The position numbers were made by a program, and so were the translations under genes. Below are positions 37,101-45,400 of a DNA stretch of 64,000 nt, one piece after another; positions within the stretch are counted from its first letter, which is position 1; every line of letters begins with the position of its first letter. The stretch comes from Protonemura montana (Eukaryota > Arthropoda > Insecta > Plecoptera > Nemouridae): contig OX387605.1 of assembly GCA_947568835.1 (NCBI GenBank), positions 12,032,418-12,096,417 of the forward strand. The letters run 5' to 3'. The notes under the pieces are model-generated. The model made no database searches, was not told where the DNA came from, and was given only the letters and a program-made list of their open reading frames with translations.

Positions 37101-40090
37101 GAACCATTATATGTTTGGAATGATTGTGCAGCAAACTTTGAAGGAATTGGCAGAGATTGTTCGCTTGAACAGCAAAATACAAAAACAAACTGCTTGGATA
37201 TTGCGAGTGCTGAGGGTAATGAAGCTGCGGATCCTTCAGCCGAATCAAACAACTCGGCTTTAACAAGTAGAGTTTTTGCAAGCTCGTGGAATGAGCCTGG
37301 CAGGCTATGGTCTTTAGTCAGCTATACAGAATACAAGCCCTTAAGCAATTCCACCATCACCTCGCAGTTGGGGGTTGAAGGCCTTCCGTCTGCAGTCTCC
37401 ATTCAAGACGAGACTGATGGAGATTCGACGGCAACGTCTCCGTTTGTTTCGTGTGGCAGTGGTTCGATAAGTGCCCTCTCAAGTTACCATATGCTGTCAT
37501 CGCCCGACTCGCGCAGAGACCCTGATGAAGGCAATCCACAAAACCATTCAGGGCAATCACCTATTCTTTAACTTAAACGACTTATTTTTTATCTCCAGCC
37601 ATATACTGCAGGTTTTGGCAACATGGTAACAGTTTCTAATTGCAGGTCCAGCATTGAACGTGTGTTGCTAAAACATTTCCATAATGTTTTCAAGGTTTTG
37701 TACATTTTATTGATTGGATGAAAGCTGGTTGCTAATTTAAATGGGTACACTTGTGAGTAAATGTATTTTTATTAATGTGGTGGATTTGTTACCTAACAAA
37801 ATATTGGTGGGTTGCAATGGCACATTTTATTGAGGTGGAACAGGAAGGTTACGGTACGTGTATGTCTTGAATACTTCTTTACATTGAAATGGATAATGCA
37901 AGCTTAACACATGTTAGTTTTTGACACTATTACAATTGGTGACTTATTTGTCTGTGCTTACTTTTTACTTGTTAGTACTGTCGGTCTTTTTTGCGGTAAT
38001 GTTATATTTTACGCACGTTTGCTCGTTTTTTGCGATTGATTTTATGCAACTTATTTAATTATTAGCTTCTACTAGTTATGTTATTGTCAAGTTAATGTTG
38101 TAACCATTTGTGCAATGTATGTAAATCATATAATCTCCTGCTGTTTATTGCCAACTATAATAAGATAACCTAATACTTTGACATCATTTATGTGATTTAT
38201 TTCAGTGAAGTGCACTTTATGCATAGTTTATGTAAAAAAAAAAAAAAGATACTCACCTTCTCACAAACATGATTTAACATTGTCAGATTCTAATAGAAAA
38301 ATATTTCATGTGCACTTGTGCAAGGTTTAGGATTTTTTATCGTTAATACAGGTAAGATTCACCAAAAGATGTAAGTGCTACTTTTATGTTATATTACCAT
38401 GCATCTGGCAAGGTGCACTCTGGCTATTCATACTAGTTCCTCATAATTTGCAACGATAATATCTTAAGTTTCCAAAATTTTTAAATTATGTGGACCATGT
38501 ATCCAATAGAGTTAGTGATTTTGTGGCAGCCGAAATAGAACATACATTCAAGAGATTCGACCGAAACAACGAGCGTTACAAGCAACTGCCACATAAGCAA
38601 CAAGGAGCAACGTGAAGGTTATGACGAGCCATGTCGCTGAGAGATGTGGAAATGCCGTGGTGGCGAGGCTGGCTAAGATACCGTCCTCATGTTGCTTCTG
38701 TGTTACAGGCGAGGGTGCGGACGACACACAACACAGCGCCTTCTCACGCAGCAGCAAAGATGTAAGTAGTTCTATTACCTAACGATGGGCTTTACTCAGG
38801 TCCACTTTTGATTAAATTCCGAATAGACTAATTTGTTATTTTTATATCCTTTTTTGTTGATGGGCATTTTATTTTGAAACTGATAATTTTAGTTGAGATA
38901 TGAAAGCAGATATTTTAGGCTATTTTATTGCTTAGATGATAAATAATATGTAGTTGTCATTTTTGTCTAATGTAGTTTTTGCTTTATGATCTCTGAAAAA
39001 CCTTCTACTTACATCAGATTATTTGCGAATTTCTACTGTTTTTGTAGTTGCTTAAAAATTAATTAATTTGTAAGTCATTGGGAACATTCCATGCCCAAAA
39101 TCTTCCAGAAAGTCTAAGCAAAATTGTATGTATTCCCTTGCACATTAAACGTAAAGCAAATGACCATAATGCCAATTTGCTGTTGGCAGGGCTCTCCAAC
39201 CAAGGACCTATCGACTGAGGACTCCCCCAAGAAAGACAAGAAAAAGAAGAAGGGGCTTCGGACGCCGTCGTTCCTCAAGAAGAAGAAGGAGAAGAAGAAG
39301 ATGGCGGAGGCTTAAGTGGCCCACACGCGCCCGGCCAGCGAATATGATTGGTTCTCGGCGCGTGATGTCATCCTATGACTCCGCCCTTGAGTATGACATT
39401 ATCTATCTTAGCTTTGTACAGGCCATGTGGAATGAAAACGTGCAAATGAAATAACAACGCTACAAAGCAACTAAAAAAAAACCGCAAGGATGAAAATTAG
39501 CTAAATTGACTCGCTCCGTTCAATGTTCGACGAGGGACACGAGTTTGGACTCTCTTTTGCTGGCCGCTAGACTCGGCCGCGACGACCCTGCCCCTGGTGG
39601 ACGCTTGCCGAACCGCTCGATGTTTTTAACTCTCGCAACGCAAAACGATTGGCAACAATGCCTGTAAGATTGTGCGACGACGTCGTCACAATGACGGCGA
39701 CGTTGCTTCGACAATCAAGTAGGCGACATGGCCGTAACGATCGAACAGCGCCGTTGCTTTGACAGGAGAATTCGCCAACCACCGCACCCCTTCGTCCCTC
39801 TCCACTTCACTTCAGCAGCATGTATTGCCTTAACGACTGTTGTTATTTTTTTATATGATAATATTGTGTATTTTACCGTTGCGCCGCAGGCCGAGTGCCT
39901 GCTCTCATTTACTTAGTGGTTTGTTATCTTTAGTTGGTGATAGTTTCGTTCAAGAGATTGCTTGTGTAAACCGCCTCTAGAATCGCCCACACAGGGTCGC
40001 CACTCTCTTAGTCTCGTCGTACAACCAAATCATGCTTTTAGATTGCACATATTTATTCTTAAAAAACAAATAAAACGTCTTGCTTTCTGA
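19019..40090 (+). CDS. hts: Adducin (hu-li tai shao-like) gene, spliced over sixteen exons plus alternative 3' ends
   Basis: Adducins cap actin filaments and recruit spectrin at the membrane skeleton. The coding region starts at 19040 and was joined exon by exon; every junction keeps phase. The standard form is 748 residues: N-terminal region (about 1-95), a class II aldolase-like head (about 95-330, including NHGALCCGETVEEAF), the neck (about 330-455), the tail, and a Lys-rich MARCKS-related end (stop 39313-39315). Many blocks closely match fly Hts, such as PINDIRGVESMGYAKGEK, RWLNSPNVYQKVE, PQSHILEGV and ASKGIIQRGFQHNATVYK. Length fits the family (about 700-740). Two other ends are readable: a read-through stop at 23499-23501 (467 residues) and a 4.7-kb terminal exon (2,258 residues). 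A polyadenylation signal lies at 40069-40074. Identification is firm; isoform use is inferred from splice sites. Confidence 0.95.
19533..19713 (+). CDS. hts: Adducin exon 2
   Basis: Acceptor ATTGCAG|GAT. Residues 34-93 begin DVREMERRKRVEMVMNS, the highly conserved adducin N-terminal segment. Donor AGAA|GTAAGT, phase 1. Confidence 0.92.
20590..20741 (+). CDS. hts: Adducin exon 3, start of head domain
   Basis: Acceptor ATTGCAG|GTGG. It encodes PINDIRGVESMGYAKGEK and the DLYGWTHGIGSQIT block of the aldolase-like head (residues 94-144). Donor ATCACA|GTCAGT, a weak form of GT donor, phase 0. Confidence 0.92.
21065..21197 (+). CDS. hts: Adducin exon 4
   Basis: Acceptor GTTGCAG|GCA. Residues 145-188 include ELFLVNPFGVLFNEVTASSL and IVEQGTTNFG-like VVEQGTTNFG. 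Donor TTCG|GTCAGT, phase 1. Confidence 0.92.
21351..21508 (+). CDS. hts: Adducin exon 5
   Basis: Acceptor TGTGCAG|GTG. It continues the head with HSALYAARPDVKCVVHV and LLPLCQEAAVLGE (residues 189-241). Donor GGGGAG|GTGAGG, phase 0. Confidence 0.92.
21825..22007 (+). CDS. hts: Adducin exon 6
   Basis: Acceptor GATTGTCAG|GCA. Residues 242-302 contain KVLLLSNHGALCCGETVEEA, the most conserved part of the aldolase-like head. Donor ACTCAG|GTAATA, phase 0. Confidence 0.93.
22433..22633 (+). CDS. hts: Adducin exon 7, end of head and neck
   Basis: Acceptor TTTTGCAG|ATG. It encodes MKLLPLGIDNLVLM, an Ala-rich linker, then WRVGATHFEALMRMLDNA (residues 303-369), matching fly Hts. Donor AACGCT|GTAAGT, phase 0. 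Confidence 0.92.
22967..23097 (+). CDS. hts: Adducin exon 8
   Basis: Acceptor GGCAACAG|GGC. It encodes GFRTGYVYRSPLIRAEPPRP and ELPPAVASLGYLFDEDDKN (residues 370-412). Donor AATGG|GTGAGC, phase 2. Confidence 0.9.
23336..23462 (+). CDS. hts: Adducin exon 9, branch point for the short isoform
   Basis: Acceptor GCGCAG|TCC joins in phase 2. Residues 413-455 include TRWLNSPNVYQKVEILETG and end KITK. Splicing at AAG|GTAGAG leads to exon 10. Confidence 0.9.
23463..24675 (+). CDS. hts: Read-through end of the short adducin isoform and its 3' UTR
   Basis: If the exon 9 donor is not used, the frame continues for 12 codons (VEVITFEEGRRE) to a TAG at 23499-23501, giving 467 residues: head and neck without tail. 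An AATAAA at 24670-24675 could end this transcript, and another lies at 25030-25035. Fly hts also makes a head-and-neck form (ShAdd). Use of this end is inferred. Confidence 0.45.
25653..25676 (+). CDS. hts: Candidate adducin microexon (WVESNAEE)
   Basis: A T-rich tract and AG precede 24 bases (8 codons, phase 0 to 0), followed by donor GAG|GTAATT. It starts TGGGTGG, as does exon 10 (WVADGSPTH). It could be inserted between KITK and exon 10 without a frame change, or replace exon 10's start. It is not needed for the standard form. Confidence 0.4.
26684..26758. repeat. Tandem ACTAGTCATTCAT repeat in adducin intron
   Basis: Three near-perfect copies of the 13-mer ACTAGTCATTCAT are flanked by further ACTAGT hexamers. 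It lies in the intron before exon 10. Confidence 0.75.
27169..27282 (+). CDS. hts: Adducin exon 10, start of tail
   Basis: Acceptor GTCTTGCAG|TGG. It encodes WVADGSPTHSSTPVKIESAL and FVPKNTHPREFKKLQQQ (residues 456-493), matching fly WVAEGSPTHSTPV. Donor CAGCAG|GTAATT, phase 0. Confidence 0.92.
27718..27810 (+). CDS. hts: Adducin exon 11 with a GC donor
   Basis: Acceptor GATTTTAG|ATC. It encodes IKDNRRADKITSGPQSHILE and ends WEEAKKLQ (residues 494-524). The donor is CTACAG|GCAAGT: a GC-AG intron, otherwise matching the consensus. Exon 12 joins in phase 0 and matches fly Hts, so the GC site is needed. Confidence 0.9.
28204..28399 (+). CDS. hts: Adducin exon 12
   Basis: Acceptor GCACGTAG|GAT. 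Residues 525-589 contain ILVGAASKGIIQRGFQHNAT and KNPFDAVTDDDLEEYKR, as in fly Hts. Donor TCCT|GTGAGT, phase 1. Confidence 0.92.
28749..28850 (+). CDS. hts: Adducin exon 13 (symmetric cassette)
   Basis: Acceptor TTTTGCAG|TCG. 102 bases, phase 1 to 1, encoding an acidic/Ser stretch (EEEQSESEALSSSLRRG). Donor GACG|GTACGT. Confidence 0.85.
29480..29551 (+). CDS. hts: Adducin exon 14 (symmetric cassette)
   Basis: Acceptor TTCTCACAG|AGCC. 72 bases, phase 1 to 1. It encodes EPRVLRIETKLVPRASQAEV then VLSD; the QAEVVLSD block also occurs in fly Hts. Donor GACG|GTGAGT. Confidence 0.88.
29602..29868. repeat. Two poly-C tracts in one adducin intron
   Basis: Runs of 17 C (29602-29618) and 11 C (29858-29868) lie in the intron after exon 14. 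Confidence 0.8.
30289..30342 (+). CDS. hts: Adducin exon 15 (symmetric cassette)
   Basis: Acceptor AGCTGCAG|ACTT. 54 bases, phase 1 to 1, encoding DFPDSGFERSKSLRHSGQG, a Ser/basic segment. Donor CAAG|GTAACG. No homolog recalled, so support is phase, splice sites and composition. Confidence 0.7.
31371..31442 (+). CDS. hts: Adducin exon 16 (symmetric cassette)
   Basis: Acceptor CCAACGCAG|CGG. 72 bases, phase 1 to 1, encoding AASGGRSAGDFFRSFSLGPA then QRKKG. Donor AAAG|GTAACG. The acceptor tract is weak, but the phase fits both possible downstream exons. Confidence 0.65.
32863..37571 (+). CDS. hts: Giant alternative terminal exon of adducin (Ovhts-like, 1,569 residues)
   Basis: Acceptor AACTTGCAG|GTGCTC enters in phase 1, exactly as left by exon 16. 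The frame stays open for 4.7 kb to TAA at 37569-37571. The GTG at 32898 is not a start. The exon adds 1,569 residues, making a 2,258-residue protein. Visible parts: a basic leader; a helix-like LTRSQHLKLLKLRFLELYPP then a Pro-rich SH3-ligand-like PPLIPPKPSRP (about 33,468-33,500); a long acidic, Asn/Asp-rich middle with recurring NNL-type motifs; a 13-residue EYLCxPxDDI-type repeat (35,271-35,411); a Cys cluster at HGCCCLHIL; and a coiled-coil-like Glu-rich stretch near 36,790-37,010. Fly hts makes Ovhts, whose large 3' exon gives the ring-canal protein HtsRC; the same role here is inference. No standard AATAAA was seen soon after; an A-run lies at 38,234-38,247. Confidence 0.8.
38709..38761 (+). 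CDS. hts: Adducin penultimate exon
   Basis: Acceptor TGTTACAG|GCGA in phase 1. It encodes GEGADDTQHSAFSRSSKD and ends GAT|GTAAGT in phase 0. It competes with the giant exon for the phase-1 donor of exon 16. Confidence 0.8.
39190..39315 (+). CDS. hts: Adducin last exon, MARCKS-related tail
   Basis: Acceptor GTTGGCAG|GGC. 41 codons and TAA. GSPTKDLSTEDSPKKDKKKK, GLRTPSFLKKKK and a final Lys cluster form the classic adducin C-terminus: a basic, Ser-containing module that binds calmodulin and promotes spectrin-actin binding, with the TPSFL site for protein kinase C. Confidence 0.95.
   Translation, partial: GSPTKDLSTEDSPKKDKKKKKGLRTPSFLKKKKEKKKMAEA
39316..40090 (+). other. hts: Adducin 3' UTR with polyadenylation signal
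   Basis: Noncoding sequence after the stop. AATAAA at 40069-40074 is followed by a T-rich stretch; cleavage probably falls near 40,090. Confidence 0.65.
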
Positions 40091-40793
40091 ATGTGGAGCC
40101 TTTTTTACCTAGACCCGCTTTCATGAAAGCTATTTATTCATCTCCAAGTCTTTGTGGACCAATAAAAATTGTAATTACGGCATTGTAAATCACTTTTTAA
40201 GAATGCCAGTCTTTGTTGCGGAGTAACTGAGAAGATGTACATGTCGTAATTGGCGTCAAGTGTATGGATTATTCCCATACCAGCAACCTAATGTGCAGCA
40301 CTGGCTTGCACTGAATAATGCAGTAGAAAACGGCTCTCACTATACGGATACAGATATCATGGCTGATCTCTTCATTCACTAATTCCGGTACGTAACAATT
40401 TTGTCGAAGGTAACCCTAGTGTTGTGCTAAGAAATGAGCTGGTAACTTGCTTTCCTTCAAGAAGTCAAAAGAGCCTATTTTGTATCCAAATATATCGGTT
40501 GCAGCTATTCAACAGCGTTTCCCCACAAAGATTTTGGATATCTATGGTTTCGTCTTTATCAAAATCTCAACTATAGGCACAAACATTATATCTTATTAGA
40601 TATAAGCAGCTATTAGAACGATATAACTGAAATAGAACGTTGCCTTTGTTCAGACTTATCTGTTAGCATAGCCCTCAACATAAAAATGTGGAATCTCAAG
40701 TTGACAAGAAGCAACTTATTTCCCACAATGTCAGGTTTTTGTACACTCATTTACCTTAAAAATACAACATCTCTTAGTCTCTCCAGCCACACT
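40091..40793. other. Gap between adducin and the transporter remnant
   Basis: AT-rich, no exon recognised. It may hold 5' sequence of the transporter remnant. Confidence 0.4.
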
Positions 40794-42177
40794 ATGTCTG
40801 AGATAGACAGTGATGGCTTGGTCACCACCTATGTGACGATCCCGCCTGATGGCGGCTGGGGCTGGGCCATTGTCTTTGCTTCGTTCTACGTGCAGGCCAT
40901 TTATGGCGCCACCATGCTGTCAAGCGGCAGCCTCGTCGAAGCCGTTGCTGAAGACTTCAACATCACTATGAGCCTTGCGTCAATCTTCAACTCACTCTTT
41001 GGAGGCCTTGCCTCCAAAGAGTGAGGTTTGGGTTTGTGACTGAATGTCTGTGGATGAATGTTGTGGTGAGTAACAGACTTGCTCTGATGAGATTTTCTTG
41101 TGGTCCTAAAAAGTCAACGTTTCGTTCATCTTACCGACATCTTCAGGACTGTGTCGAAGGGGCCGGTGTTCGTCGCTTTTATTAGGAAGGTTCCTATTTT
41201 ATGATATTTTAAGGTCTACAACCTGATGTCTTACATAAAATGTATGCAATTATCTTAAGGCTAGTCCTTTATCCTGATTGTTTTGCTCTAGTCGCAATAG
41301 GGTAAAATCCTGCCTTGATCCATTATTTAAACACTTCATAAACCATCTACCAAACTTTTAAAAATGCTGGCATGTTCCCGGATTGTACATTTGTTCCTGA
41401 ACAATGTCCATTTCCCTTATGCATTCCCTGCTCTGGGGTGGGTTCACAGGCCCGGTGGTGAGTGCTCTGGCCAACCGGTACGCGTCCCTCACTGTAACCT
41501 GTCTTGGGACCGTCATCGGATTTGGCTGTGCGATATTGATCTTCACGCATGGCATCTGCTCTATGATCGGACCACCATTTGCGGGTAACCCTAACAGCAG
41601 AAAGGTGACCATTGACGTGCATGGTCATGATAAGTGACGAGATCCCAACCCAACTGTGGGTTTGAGAATCCCTGCATAGCACATCCTTCGCAAACCGGAA
41701 ATTACGACTATCGTTCATTTATGAGAATTCTCGGATCTCTTCCTACTAACATTTGTCGTCATTGAGTCCAAGGAATCTCTGCTTCGTCGCCGTGTTTCAG
41801 GCCAGATTAAGGAGTGGACAGATAACTACGACGCCGTCCTCTGGTTCGCCGGCAGCGTGATTGTCGCCTCCGCGCTCTTTGTCTTTTCTCTGTCCTGCAT
41901 CAACCGCTGGGAGAAAGCCCGGAACGAAACAATTGGGATCCATAGCTCGCCGATTCACTTAAAAATAAATTATAATCAACTAACTTTGGACGCTCAATTG
42001 TATCATTCATCGGTTTGGAGTGTTGCTCAATCCCAACTGAATTCATCCTTGCGTCATTTATTCGGTAAGAAAACTTTTTTATTAATAACTTCCATACGAG
42101 TAGGTACATTTTCTTCGATTTTGACAGCACTCGGATTTTCGGAGCACCTAGGCTCAGTTTCGATGACCACCAACTGA
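40794..42177 (+). pseudogene. Monocarboxylate transporter-like gene (SLC16) lacking its transmembrane core
   Basis: Three coding pieces on the plus strand. Piece A (ATG 40794 to about 41023) has the family signature PPDGGWGWAIVF and the first membrane helix. Piece B (in frame from about 41401 to 41584, donor GCGG|GTAACC) has LLWGGFTGPVVSALANRY, as in helices 2-3, then runs straight into GICSMIGPPFAG, as in helix 11. Piece C (41801-42177, acceptor GTTTCAG|GCC, phase 1, matching B) has the last helix and a stop. Helices about 4-10 are absent, so the product would be about 220-250 residues against the usual 450 or more. A TGA lies just upstream of piece B, and piece A ends at a hairpin with no phase-compatible junction to B. 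The proton-linked carboxylate transport of intact members is unlikely here. A decayed copy or an assembly loss both fit. Confidence 0.6.
40991..41025. repeat. Perfect 16-bp inverted repeat with 3-bp loop
   Basis: CTCACTCTTTGGAGGC, loop CTT, then its exact reverse complement. It interrupts the transporter coding frame, giving a stop at 41022-41024. Confidence 0.95.
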
Positions 42178-42244
42178 CGCATTTCAACGCCACCCATGGT
42201 TGGCTGACAGCAGGAGGTCATGCCCATCGCCTGAAAAAAGCGAG

Positions 42245-42405
42245 CTAAGTGGAGGACGCCGCCGAGAGCTCGCTGAGGGCGCTCAGCTCGGACAGCACGT
42301 CGCCGAGGAGGCTATCTGCCTGTTGCTGGTTGCCGACAAGGGCACAATCAGCCACCAAGCCCAAGTGCAGGCGACCCGCGTAGCTCAGGATACTCACGCC
42401 CAGCC
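42245..42405 (-). CDS. Last WSD exon
   Basis: Acceptor ATCTTCCAG|GGC in phase 1. It encodes LGVSILSYAGRLHLGLVADC and a short tail to TAG at 42247-42245. Joining removes 28 codons that do not fit the family and restores GSTG-LGVSIL. Confidence 0.8.
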
Positions 42406-45400
42406 CTGGAAGATATATAAGCATGATAAGATGAGCAAGCGCGACAGAGAATGGATCGTCAAAAACAAAGTCACTAGAATTGTGCTCACCTGTGGACCCT
42501 CGGTTGGGGACCCAGAATACTAGCTCGGTCATCTTGTATCCTGCCAGCACGACCGGCTGTCTCGGGCCAGGCAGGTTGCTCACCACCAAAGTGCTCTGCG
42601 AACTGTCTAACAGCGGCGCCAGCAGCGGTAACGGCACGTACTTGGCCAGCACCTTCATCAACCAGAAGTTGACCAGGTAGTCGGGTGACTTCCGCAACAG
42701 CGCAGTTTGTTTCCCGACCTCCTTCAACCTGTCCAACGGCGACCGCGACTTGACAGCGACGGGCAGGCTCAAGATTGCCAAAGAGAACTTGTTTTCAAGC
42801 GCCGTTGGCTTGTCATCGCGGTCCGTCGACGGCATCCTCGCAGGCACGACCACGCTTACAGTGTCTGGCACGTCGCCAGCGACGTCGCGAAAGTGCCCGT
42901 GCAGACTGGCGGAGACCGCCGAGAGGAGCACGTCGGTGAAACTGGCACCGGCAGTGGTCTTTATGCGTCGCACGACGTCGAGCGTCGACTCGCCGACGGC
43001 GTCCGAGCGCCACGTGACTAACTTTTCGCCAGACAGGCGCCGCCCGTGCAGGGCGTTGATGTCGGCGCGGCGCGCCAGCGTCTGGTGGATGAGCGTCGCC
43101 GGGGCGAACACTAAGGACAGCGCCCCGATGACGTAGTTAGTCAGCGTCTCGCGTAGGCTGGGTCGGTGGAACGTCGACTCCAGAAGGCGCATGTACCGGT
43201 TGTCAGGCACTCCGTCGCCACACCGTGCCTTGGCTCGCTGTGATTTTTCTGCTGCTCCACGGTTCGGGTTATCACTCGCGATGTTGGTAGTAGTCATGTC
43301 TGCACCTTGCTTAGCGGCTCCGTCCGCGCTTAAAGAACGTCGTCGTCGAAGGCAAGGCACCGAGAAGCCATCAAGCGATTGCTGGAGGTCGGCGTCGGTG
43401 GGGGGAGACTGGTTTCGGAACCTCACGAGCTGGCTGAGCGGCAGTGTCGGGGCGCCGGGCAGCGGGGAGTTGCACCTCGGGACGGGGTCGTCGTTCCTCG
43501 GCAACGGTGTCCCACTCCTTGAGAGTGGCGAGCAGCAACGCGCCTTCGGGATGGTGCGCGCCTGCGCGAAGGCTTCGCGAGGCGAGGGCACGTCGTCTGA
43601 CGACGACGCCGAACTATCAAGGTCGCTGAGACGCGGGTACTTCTTGCGGTGGATCTGGGGGACCGGCGACTCGAAGCGCAGAGGTGACTCTGCGCGAGCG
43701 CTCGTCGAGACGCTTTTGTGCACGGCCCCCACGATGCGCGGCGCCGGCGACGACTGGCTTCTTGGCGCGTGTACGAACGGCGGCACCGGCGACTCGCAAC
43801 GAGGGACAGGCTCCACGCTCTCCTTGCGGAAGTAGATGGCGTCGGTGCCGTCGAGAGCGTCGTCGATCACCACGAAGCTTTCGGCCTGCGCACCGTCCTC
43901 ACCGAGAAATAGCTTCTCGATCTCGTACTCCGGCGTGCCGACGGCGATTTCCAGAGGCACAGCCACTGTCGACACGACCACTTTTGGGATCTCCACCGCC
44001 TTGCGCACGTCGGGGCGTGGCTGGATTTGTCCGGCATGGCACGGAATCAGGTCGACCGTCTCTATCAGCGACATCTTGCGCCCGCGATCGCTACCCTCCA
44101 ACACGTGGGTGCTGACGGTGACCTCCGGCGGCGTACTCGGGTCGGCGAGAGTGTCGAGGAGCAACTTGATGAGCGCGACACCATCACCCATAGCGTGATG
44201 CACGCGGAACAAGACCGGAAAACGTCTCCACTTGGAGCTGGCGCCCTCTTCCATGGCAGCTACCGGGTCCGCGACGTTATCCTCCAAAATAGGATCTCTG
44301 CCGACCAGCACCTCCCAGGAGGCCGCGTCGTCGCACGGCAGCGGCGAGTTAGCCAGCTCGGATAAAAGCTCTCTGAGAACGCTCTCAGACATTCCGTACA
44401 CTCTGTACTCCTCGTCGTCGTCGTCATCTTCGTCCTGAGGCACGGCTACAGCGTCTTCCTGCGTCATGTATTGCACGTGCTGGTCGACTTGGACGGCGTC
44501 CTGTCGCTGCCAGTAGAAGTAGCCTAGCTGCGAGCGGTGGCGGTGCTGCCAAAACTTGGGGTAGTCATCGGGCGAGGCGAGGATTCGTTCCTGTATGAGC
44601 CGTCGCAGCATGTGGATGAGCGGCGGCTGAAAGTCGTGGTCGGCGACCTCCACCTCGAACATGGCGAGCACGTTGATGACAGAGCGCGAGGCGTCATCTT
44701 CGAGCGCCCACACAGCATCCGTGCCGTCCAGCAAGCCGGCGAAGGCGGGAGAGCGCGCAGCCAACAGGACGCATACGAATCGGCGGTACAGTGCAAGCGT
44801 GGCCAGCGCCAGCGTGAGCAGCGGCGCTAAAGTGGCTGCGCACAGGAGGGAGACGAGTGCGAAGGCTGCACGGACGATGAACGCTTCTGTGTGGCGCTGC
44901 GCAGTGGTGCGCGCGTCGGTAGACTTTGTCTGTGGAAGAGGAAGCGCCGCGTTCAAGAACTAAATAGTTGAAGTACCAAAGTCAATTACCATACTACTTC
45001 GCCCATCGAAGAGCGAAGTAGAGACAATTTAATGTCGGGCTGGGGACAAATAAGGTTAGCGGAAACCTGTCCATTTTTAGGGATTCTATTCAAATTCTAG
45101 ACACGATTTAGAAATGACTTTTCAATACTTAATTGGCCGACGTCTAAGCAATGAAACCTTGAACTTGATATGTTGCAATATGTGATAGGTTGTTAACAGT
45201 TGTTATGGGTGGCATGTTTTAATCTCATACAATTTCTTGCTTTGGCTTCGCGGCTTGTGAGCAAGCCTTTTTAAGGTAATAAGTCTGTTGGACTTCGTTT
45301 TTGTGTGGCTTCCTTCACCAACTGGCGAGAAGGGTGTCACATAGTGACGATCTGTGTGAAAACCTTGCAGAAAAGTGCAGTACTTAAATCTTTCCACGCT

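Noticed and set aside
43191-43835. 214-codon plus-strand frame
   Set aside because: Shadow of the GC-rich WSD exon on the minus strand.
44954-44956. TTG as the WSD start codon
   Set aside because: Not plausible in an animal gene; the frame reaches an acceptor at 44960 and phase-matched 5' exons exist.
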